Positions 16,928 to 21,491 of a DNA stretch of 21,491 nt are shown piece by piece. The stretch spans positions 1 through 21,491 of the forward strand of contig CAKRJM010000010.1 in NCBI GenBank assembly GCA_934351765.1, written 5' to 3'. Below the pieces are notes generated by a model. That model saw nothing but the letters and a program-made list of their open reading frames with translations, was not told where the DNA came from and searched no databases. The position numbers and the translations under genes are program-made. Every line of letters begins with the position of its first letter. Position 1 is the first letter of the stretch. This stretch comes from an uncultured Lachnospiraceae bacterium. Its GTDB lineage: Bacteria; Bacillota; Clostridia; Lachnospirales; Lachnospiraceae.

Positions 16928-17770
16928 TTACTTAATGGTCTTGCCATCGCGACGTCTTACGATTAACTTGTTGGACTGCTTATTCTTCTTTCTGGTCTTG
17001 AGACCCAGAGCAGGCTTGCCCCAAGGAGTGCAGGGACCGGGACGACCGATACCAGCCTTACCTTCACCACCACCGTGAGGATGGTCGTTGGGGTTCATGA
17101 CAGAACCGCGGACGGTGGGACGGATGCCCATGTGGCGCTTACGTCCTGCTTTACCAATGTTAATCAGGGAATGCTCGCCATTGCCTACTACACCGATGGT
17201 TGCGCGGCAGATGATGGGTACCATTCTCATTTCACCGGAGGGAAGTCGGAGTGTTGCGTACTTGCCTTCCTTAGCCATGAGCTGTGCGCTTACGCCGGCA
17301 GAACGAACCATCTGTCCGCCTGCACCGGGGTACAGCTCGATGTTGTGTACCTGAGTACCGATCGGGATGTCCTTCAGCTCCATGCAGTTGCCGATCTTAG
17401 CTTCTGCTTCGGAACCGCTCATAACCTTCATTCCGTCCTTCAGTCCTTCAGGTGCCAGGATATATGCTTTCTCGCCGTCTGCGTAGCAGATCAGAGCGAT
17501 GTTTGCGCTTCTGTTGGGATCGTATTCGATACCGATTACAGTTGCGGGGATATTGTCTTTTCTTCTCTTGAAGTCGATGATTCTGTATTTCTTTCTGGAG
17601 CCGCCTCCACGGTGTCTCACAGTGATCTTACCCTGATTATTACGACCGGAATTCTTATTCAGAGAAACCAATAAGGACTTCTCCGGAGTCTTCTTTGTGA
17701 TCTCAGAGAAATCAGAGCCGGTCATGTTTCTTCTGGAAGGTGTATAGGGATTATATGTTTTAATTCCCAT
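16928..17770 (-). CDS. rplB: 50S ribosomal protein L2 (uL2)
   Basis: The product is 280 aa from the ATG at 17770 ([20 protein letters not shown]), with AAAGGAG about 7 nt upstream; the open frame to 17818 is not supported. The C-terminal motif [13 protein letters not shown] contains the His important for peptidyl-transferase centre organisation and subunit association. The 113-nt gap before it (17771-17883) is longer than its neighbours and contains a small ACGGC/GCCGT hairpin but no promoter that I recognise. Confidence 0.98.
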   Translation of the reverse strand: MGIKTYNPYTPSRRNMTGSDFSEITKKTPEKSLLVSLNKNSGRNNQGKITVRHRGGGSRKKYRIIDFKRRKDNIPATVIGIEYDPNRSANIALICYADGEKAYILAPEGLKDGMKVMSGSEAEAKIGNCMELKDIPIGTQVHNIELYPGAGGQMVRSAGVSAQLMAKEGKYATLRLPSGEMRMVPIICRATIGVVGNGEHSLINIGKAGRKRHMGIRPTVRGSVMNPNDHPHGGGEGKAGIGRPGPCTPWGKPALGLKTRKKNKQSNKLIVRRRDGKTIK

Positions 17771-17883
17771 TTCCTTACTCCTTTCTACTGTACAACTCTC
17801 TCGAGTGTGTTTTGTCACGGCATAACGTTCGCCGTATAGTTATTTCAAATGCTGCGGATGGATTCGCCAAGCTGCTTTCGGCC

Positions 17884-18183
17884 TTACAGTCCCTCGAAGA
17901 TCTCGATATCTGCACTGTCAGCAGTCAGCTTAACGATTGCTTTCTTTGTTGCAGCAGTCTTGCCGGATGTACGGCCTCTTCTGCGCTCTTTGCCTTCGCA
18001 GTTCATGGTGTTTACGGACTCAACCTTGGTTCCTGCAAACATCTTCTCAACTGCTTCTTTGATCATGGACTTGTTAGCATCTACATGCACCAGGAATGTG
18101 TACTTCTTCTCAGCCATCTGGTTCATGGACTTCTCTGTAACGACGGGTTTTAAGATCACGTCATAATACTTAATATCTGCCAT
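17884..18183 (-). CDS. rplW: 50S ribosomal protein L23 (uL23)
   Basis: The 99-aa protein reads [20 protein letters not shown] and contains the [20 protein letters not shown] core. It also has the [17 protein letters not shown] extension that reaches into the tunnel wall. L23 is the docking site for SRP and trigger factor at the exit. Its ATG overlaps the rplD stop by one base (TAATG), indicating translational coupling. Confidence 0.98.
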   Translation of the reverse strand: MADIKYYDVILKPVVTEKSMNQMAEKKYTFLVHVDANKSMIKEAVEKMFAGTKVESVNTMNCEGKERRRGRTSGKTAATKKAIVKLTADSADIEIFEGL

Positions 18184-18803
18184 TATGCGTATACCTCCTC
18201 AATTGCTGCAACAGCAGCCTTTGTGGTAACGACTGTGTTGTATTTCAGGATATCATATACATTGATGGTGGAAACAAGAGCAGTCTTAACACCTTCAAGG
18301 TTGTTAGCGGACTTGATCACGTTCTCGTTCTTCTCAGCCATAACAACGAGAGCCTTGGGAGCCTTTACGTTGTCAAGAACGTTCTTCATTGCCTTTGTTT
18401 TGATCTCATCAAGCTTCAGCTCATCGAGAACGATGAACTTGTTCTCAGCTACTCTGGAAGTCAGAGCAGACTTGAGCGCCAGTCTTCTTTCCTTCTTATT
18501 TAACTTGATTGTGTACTCTCTGGGCTTTACAGCAAATACCATTCCGCCGCCGGTCCACTGGGGAGCTCTTGTTGAACCCTGTCTTGCATGACCGGTTCCC
18601 TTCTGTCTCCAGGGCTTCTTTCCACCGCCGCTTACTTCAGAGCGGGTCTTGGCACTCTGTGTTCCCTGACGATTGTTTGCAAGCTGGCTAACTACAGCCA
18701 GGTGTACCAGGTGCTCGTTTACTTCTACACCGAACACGGCATCATTCAGCTCTAAAGTACCAACTTCTTTGCCTTCCATATTGTAAACAGATACGTTTGC
18801 CAT
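18183..18803 (-). CDS. rplD: 50S ribosomal protein L4 (uL4)
   Basis: The product is 206 aa from the ATG at 18803 ([20 protein letters not shown]), with GGAGG 9 nt upstream; a seven-codon in-frame extension lacks a site. The conserved tunnel loop [20 protein letters not shown] is at about residues 59-78. L4 is the autorepressor of the S10 operon in gamma-proteobacteria, which makes it one candidate ligand for the leader at 19874-20108. Confidence 0.97.
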   Translation of the reverse strand: MANVSVYNMEGKEVGTLELNDAVFGVEVNEHLVHLAVVSQLANNRQGTQSAKTRSEVSGGGKKPWRQKGTGHARQGSTRAPQWTGGGMVFAVKPREYTIKLNKKERRLALKSALTSRVAENKFIVLDELKLDEIKTKAMKNVLDNVKAPKALVVMAEKNENVIKSANNLEGVKTALVSTINVYDILKYNTVVTTKAAVAAIEEVYA

Positions 18804-18833
18804 CTGTGTGTTCCTCCTTTCCAAGTATAAACC

Positions 18834-19466
18834 TTAAACCGTCTTTACAGTTTCCTTAATGGTTACCATGCACTTCTTCGATCCGGGTACAGCGCCCTTT
18901 ACCAGAAGCAGATTGTTTTCAGCATCTACGCGTACAATCTCAAGATTCTGGATCGTGATCTTCTTGTTACCCATCTGACCGGGCATCTTCTTTCCCTTGA
19001 ATACCTTGCTGGGATCAGATGCAGCGCCGTTGGAACCTGCATGACGATGGAACTTGGAACCGTGAGCCATAGGTCCTCTGTGCTGTCCGTGACGCTTGAT
19101 GGCGCCCTGGAAGCCTTTACCTTTGGAGATCGCGGTTGCGTCTACCTTGTCGCCTGCTGCGAAGATATCAGCCTTGATCTCGTCAGCCAGCTTGTAGTCA
19201 GCTGCGTTCTCAAATCTGAACTCTCTGATATATCTCTTATAGGAAACGCCGGCCTTATCAAAGTGGCCCTTCAGAGGCTTGTTTACAAGCTTCTCTCTCT
19301 TATCTGCGAAACCTACCTGAACTGCTGCGTAACCGTCGTTCTCAACTGTCTTCACCTGAGTTACTACGCAGGGACCAGCCTGAAGAACCGTTACAGGAAC
19401 GAGCGCGCCGTCTTCTGTGAAGACCTGGGTCATTCCAACCTTTGTCGCTAAAATCGCTTTCTTCAT
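18834..19466 (-). CDS. rplC: 50S ribosomal protein L3 (uL3)
   Basis: The 210-aa protein reads [20 protein letters not shown]. It has the long loop toward the peptidyl-transferase centre ([20 protein letters not shown], about residues 130-149). L3 is one of the two initiators of 50S assembly. ATG at 19466 follows AGGAGG. It lies 89 nt after rpsJ; that gap has no clear feature. Confidence 0.98.
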   Translation of the reverse strand: MKKAILATKVGMTQVFTEDGALVPVTVLQAGPCVVTQVKTVENDGYAAVQVGFADKREKLVNKPLKGHFDKAGVSYKRYIREFRFENAADYKLADEIKADIFAAGDKVDATAISKGKGFQGAIKRHGQHRGPMAHGSKFHRHAGSNGAASDPSKVFKGKKMPGQMGNKKITIQNLEIVRVDAENNLLLVKGAVPGSKKCMVTIKETVKTV

Positions 19467-19555
19467 TTTCTACCTCCTGTTATTCTACAGCGGATTACCA
19501 CCTGGGCAATCATCCTAGAACAGGCCGAAACCAATTCTGGATTTTCTTAATGGAA

Positions 19556-19873
19556 TTACTTTGTTTTCATCTTGATGTCGATGTAAACACCGGCAGGCAT
19601 TTCCAGTCTGGAAAGTGCATCTACGGTCTTCTGAGTGGGAGCCGTGATGTCGATGAGTCTCTTATGAGTTCTCTGCTCGAACTGTTCTCTGGAATCCTTG
19701 TACTTGTGAACAGCACGAAGGATTGTTACAACCTCCTTCTTGGTGGGCAGCGGCACAGGTCCGCTCACCTGAGATCCGGTTTTCTTTACAGTGTCGATGA
19801 TTTTACCAGCGGACTGATCTACCAGCTGGTGGTCATAAGCCTTTAATGTGATTCTCATTACCTGACTTGCCAT
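19556..19873 (-). CDS. rpsJ: 30S ribosomal protein S10 (uS10)
   Basis: The product is 105 aa from the ATG at 19873 ([20 protein letters not shown]), with AGGAGG 11 nt upstream. The frame is open 27 codons further, but that part overlaps the structured leader and shows no family similarity. Diagnostic segments are [20 protein letters not shown] and [17 protein letters not shown]10 is a 30S head protein that also acts in antitermination with NusB. It is the first gene of the S10-spc-alpha cluster. Confidence 0.98.
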   Translation of the reverse strand: MASQVMRITLKAYDHQLVDQSAGKIIDTVKKTGSQVSGPVPLPTKKEVVTILRAVHKYKDSREQFEQRTHKRLIDITAPTQKTVDALSRLEMPAGVYIDIKMKTK

Positions 19874-20108
19874 AAAAAAAGTCGCCTCCTTTTCGCACTT
19901 TTCAATGTAAGTACGACAAGCGGTGACTGTACACTCTCCCGTGTGTATCATCAATTCCTACACACGTCATTTCTACTTCTTTACCTGTTGTAGATGATTC
20001 TGTTTGTACAGTGACTTGTCGCCAGTTTCCTAACTTGACATTCGCTCCGCGGAAAAACCTGCCACAGTGGGCAGCAACCTCACGCTTCATCGCTATCATG
20101 CCACAGCA
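19874..20108 (-). promoter_or_regulatory. Structured S10-operon leader (candidate r-protein autoregulatory RNA)
   Basis: In the mRNA, CGACAAG-ACTGTACA (plus-strand 20005-20021) pairs with TGTACAGT-CTTGTCG (plus-strand 19914-19933). This gives 8+7 bp around a 2x5 internal loop. This helix encloses two hairpins: an 8-bp stem CGTGTGTA/TACACACG (19940-19966, 11-nt loop) and a TCAT-CTAC/GTAG-ATGA stem (about 19967-19997). Upstream, CTGCC/GGCAG (20059-20074) is followed by a short T-run. Near the start codon, AAAAGT and CG pair across the Shine-Dalgarno and place AGGAGG in the loop (19877-19902). The multibranched form suggests feedback by a ribosomal protein. Confidence 0.65.
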
Positions 20109-20114
20109 CGATAT

Positions 20115-20143
20115 ATTATACACAAGGCTCCCCAAAAATGCAA
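20115..20143 (-). promoter_or_regulatory. S10 operon promoter
   Basis: On the minus strand, TTGCAT (20138-20143) is separated by exactly 17 nt from a perfect TATAAT (20115-20120). The predicted transcription start is near 20108, about 235 nt before rpsJ. It lies just after the tuf terminator, so the S10 cluster does not depend on read-through from upstream. Confidence 0.85.
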
Positions 20144-20176
20144 GGACTTTTTTGTATTTTTTTTAGTACAGAAAAA

Positions 20177-20201
20177 CCCCGGAAACCTTTCGGTTCCGGG
20201 G
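20177..20201 (-). terminator. Terminator of the displaced tuf 3' end
   Basis: CCCCGGAA (20177-20184) pairs with TTCCGGGG (20194-20201), extended by CC/GG with one bulge and closed in the minus-strand RNA by a GAAA tetraloop. Five T follow on the minus strand (A at 20172-20176). It lies about 100 nt after the EF-Tu stop and would have been the str-operon terminator. Confidence 0.88.
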
Positions 20202-20297
20202 CATCTTACGTTTGAGCACATGTACCTTTCAGTACGTTTATTTTATATATGCAGTGCCGCCTCGATTCCGCTTCGCACCGCTCGTTGCTTATCGAAA

Positions 20298-20351
20298 TTA
20301 CTCGATGATGGAAGCAACACGGCCGGATCCTACTGTACGGCCACCCTCACG
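20298..20351 (-). pseudogene. tuf: 3' remnant of tuf (EF-Tu C-terminus)
   Basis: The minus strand reads REGGRTVGSGRVASIIE and then TAA. This is the nearly invariant C-terminus of bacterial EF-Tu. Upstream of the Arg codon the similarity stops abruptly: the next codon is TAT and then an in-frame TGA, with no match to the expected MRFAI segment. Only about 54 bp of the ~1.2-kb gene remain, still followed by a 3' region and a terminator. In Clostridia tuf normally lies directly before the S10 operon. The fragment is best explained as the end left behind when DNA inserted into the 3' end of tuf. A complete tuf copy should exist elsewhere. Confidence 0.9.
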
Positions 20352-20385
20352 ATATCAGACCGGTGTATTGCGGTGTGCAAATGGT

Positions 20386-20471
20386 GATTTTCCGTGTGAT
20401 TCGTGTGGAAAAATCCGGATTTTCCGTTGTGTCCGTGTGGTTTTTGAGGATTTTGTTATCATGGTGTTATC
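20386..20471. repeat. Short direct repeats at the element edge
   Basis: Two 23-bp imperfect direct repeats (20386-20408 and 20418-20440) share GATTTTCCGT at the left and CGTGTGG at the right, 18 of 23 bases identical, 32 bp apart. A 14-bp palindrome, AAAATCCGGATTTT, spans the junction between them. A second pair, TGTTATC (20454-20460 and 20465-20471), follows with 11-bp spacing and runs into the SIR2 stop codon. Such spacing near one and three helical turns resembles recombinase arm-binding sites. This is inference only. Confidence 0.45.
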
Positions 20472-21327
20472 AAGGCATTCCTCTCTCTGCCCGCAAATCA
20501 AATACAAGATCTCTTAATTCTTCTAAACTTGACTCTAAACAACTATAATCATCGCCATACTCCAACAGCGAAACATTATATGTATCTTTCCAATGTTTAA
20601 CTAATTGTGGTTTATTTCCTTTTTTATCAATCATATAATGTGGACATGAATTATTCGCTGTATTATGCAAAAATTGTAAAAGCAAATTAATATCTGGATC
20701 ATTTAAACTATATCCCAAAAACACTACCGTATGCGTAAGAAATAAAGCTGTCATCAAATGATAAAATTCCGGATACTGTTCCTGAGCTTGATAGTATTGT
20801 TTTGCCGTAAATATCAACTTCTCCGTATCATCTATACTTCCATGTGCCTTTATAATAATATTTTCTGGTGCTTTTATACTTCCTATAATAGAACGAGTAT
20901 TTGTATAATCAAACGTTACATATTCTGGCGCATGGCATAATCCCTCATACAATTTATCAAAATTAGTTGTAACAACAATTTTACTATCCAAATCCTTTAT
21001 AAGTTCATGCACTTTAGACGGCTTATACTTTCCTCTTAAATATTGATTTTTTAAATAATTACTATATTCTCCTGAGTCGCACAAATCCGCAATTGCCTGT
21101 AGTGCTAATAGATAATTCTGTTTTTTTAACATATCTTCAACAAATTTTTTATCATCTTCGGAAGGATTTTTCATCTTCGATTTTACATTATCAAGAAATG
21201 CTCTCCATGTATCTGGAGATTCACCTGCATCATTTTTTGCAGTTGCAGAAATACCTGATCCTAAAAATATCAAGCATCGTCTATATGCAAGTTCTTCTAC
21301 TAAATTATCTGGCCAAATATCACTCAT
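20470..21327 (-). CDS. SIR2-like (sirtuin-fold) protein, probable defence NADase
   Basis: The 285-aa protein has the SIR2 Rossmann-fold motifs of the bacterial defence type: GSGIS (23-27, NAD binding), TTNFD (120-124), KAHGS with the catalytic-type His162, and GYSLNDPDI (205-213). No zinc-ribbon cysteines of classical deacetylase sirtuins are present. Proteins of this group (as in Thoeris ThsA, DSR, SIR2-HerA and SIR2-Argonaute systems) hydrolyse NAD+ when phage infection is sensed, killing the cell. This one is little more than the SIR2 domain and has no added sensor such as SLOG or STAND, so a partner is expected. It starts 4 nt after the upstream gene, implying translational coupling. It is AT-rich, unlike all its left-hand neighbours. 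Confidence 0.88.
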   Translation of the reverse strand: MSDIWPDNLVEELAYRRCLIFLGSGISATAKNDAGESPDTWRAFLDNVKSKMKNPSEDDKKFVEDMLKKQNYLLALQAIADLCDSGEYSNYLKNQYLRGKYKPSKVHELIKDLDSKIVVTTNFDKLYEGLCHAPEYVTFDYTNTRSIIGSIKAPENIIIKAHGSIDDTEKLIFTAKQYYQAQEQYPEFYHLMTALFLTHTVVFLGYSLNDPDINLLLQFLHNTANNSCPHYMIDKKGNKPQLVKHWKDTYNVSLLEYGDDYSCLESSLEELRDLVFDLRAERGMP

Positions 21328-21331
21328 TTCA

Positions 21332-21491
21332 TTATTCTCCCACGTTTTTTATAAAATTTTCTGCAAGTGTATTTAAATATTTTTTATAATTTTCTACGCT
21401 GCTCGTCTGATTTCCTCTTACACCAGTTGCATAGGATAATTCAAAAATGGGTGTATTCGCAGTCTGTGACAATGGAATTATGCTATAAACG
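21332..21491 (-). CDS. Partial upstream gene, C-terminal 52 residues, possibly ParA/MinD-like ATPase
   Basis: An open frame enters from the window edge and ends at TAA (21332-21334), followed at once by TGA and the SIR2 ATG. The visible part includes IIPLSQTANTPIFELSYATG and ends YLNTLAENFIKNVGE. It is AT-rich and coupled to the SIR2 gene, so it is probably the sensor or partner subunit of the same system. A hydrophobic strand, a Pro-Leu, a 'tPIFEL' stretch and a final amphipathic helix resemble the ends of some ParA/MinD-type ATPases, but the fragment is too short to identify. Treat the family as a guess. Confidence 0.6.
   Translation of the reverse strand, partial: VYSIIPLSQTANTPIFELSYATGVRGNQTSSVENYKKYLNTLAENFIKNVGE

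Larger units (their letters stand above)
20354..21491. mobile_element. Putative inserted element or island, one end only
   Basis: The similarity to tuf ends at about 20352. From about 20470 onward the DNA is clearly AT-rich compared with the ribosomal cluster, and it encodes a SIR2-fold protein and part of another gene, both foreign to this locus. A repeat-rich non-coding edge (20354-20469) separates the tuf fragment from the first cargo gene. No integrase or second boundary is visible, so the type and length of the element are unknown. Confidence 0.5.

Noticed and set aside
19874..19954. N-terminal extension of rpsJ, or a leader peptide in frame with it
   Set aside because: It has no similarity to S10 and no ribosome binding site at the upstream ATG, and it overlaps paired regions of the leader.
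20059..20080. Transcription attenuator in the S10 leader (CTGCC/GGCAG plus T-run)
   Set aside because: The stem is only 5 bp and the T-run is short and interrupted by CC. It is mentioned as part of the leader rather than as a terminator.
19902..20135. 77-codon minus-strand frame across the S10 promoter
   Set aside because: It starts upstream of the predicted transcription start and covers the -10 box and leader helices.

Overview
The window is a chromosomal segment from a Gram-positive anaerobe of the class Clostridia. It is most likely a member of the Lachnospiraceae, judging from the gene order, the zinc-type adenylate kinase and S14, the long L17, the small KOW gene between map and infA, and the strong AGGAGG ribosome binding sites. 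Nearly every gene lies on the minus strand, so transcription runs from high to low coordinates. No rRNA, tRNA or CRISPR array was seen.

Region by region, in the direction of transcription. (1) 20354-21491 is an AT-rich segment. It holds the last 52 codons of an unidentified gene, followed 4 bases later by a complete SIR2-fold protein of the kind common in anti-phage defence. (2) 20166-20351 carries an isolated 3' end of tuf (EF-Tu: the last 17 codons, the stop codon and the terminator). The rest of tuf is absent, so the AT-rich segment looks like one end of an inserted element that cut the str operon (rpsL-rpsG-fusA-tuf) away from the S10 operon. (3) 19874-20143 holds a consensus promoter and a leader of about 235 nt with a long-range helix enclosing two hairpins, a probable ribosomal-protein autoregulatory leader. 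(4) 3037-19873 is the fused S10-spc-alpha ribosomal protein cluster: rpsJ, rplC, rplD, rplW, rplB, rpsS, rplV, rpsC, rplP, rpmC, rpsQ, rplN, rplX, rplE, rpsZ, rpsH, rplF, rplR, rpsE, rpmD, rplO, secY, adk, map, a KOW gene, infA, rpmJ, rpsM, rpsK, rpsD, rpoA and rplQ. (5) 2534-3036 holds a terminator, a strongly palindromic intergenic block and a promoter. (6) 184-2533 is a HAD hydrolase, an FMN-dependent alpha-hydroxy-acid oxidase-like enzyme and a GreA-type elongation factor, ending at a terminator at 67-90.

The core cluster makes ribosomal proteins together with their partners: SecY (translocation of nascent proteins), Map (removal of the initiator Met), Adk (adenylate balance), IF-1 and RNA polymerase alpha. 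A second near-consensus promoter sits inside the cluster, just before rpmJ.

The most unusual feature inside the conserved cluster is a 119-bp repeat. It occurs as three tandem, nearly identical copies plus a partial copy between rpsZ (S14) and rpsH (S8), and as one diverged copy plus a partial copy between rpsH and rplF (L6). In the mRNA sense it forms GNRA-capped mini-hairpins, and it begins exactly at the stop codons of rpsZ and rpsH. The other outstanding observations are the tuf remnant next to the SIR2 gene, the S10 leader structure, and the palindromic block downstream of rplQ.
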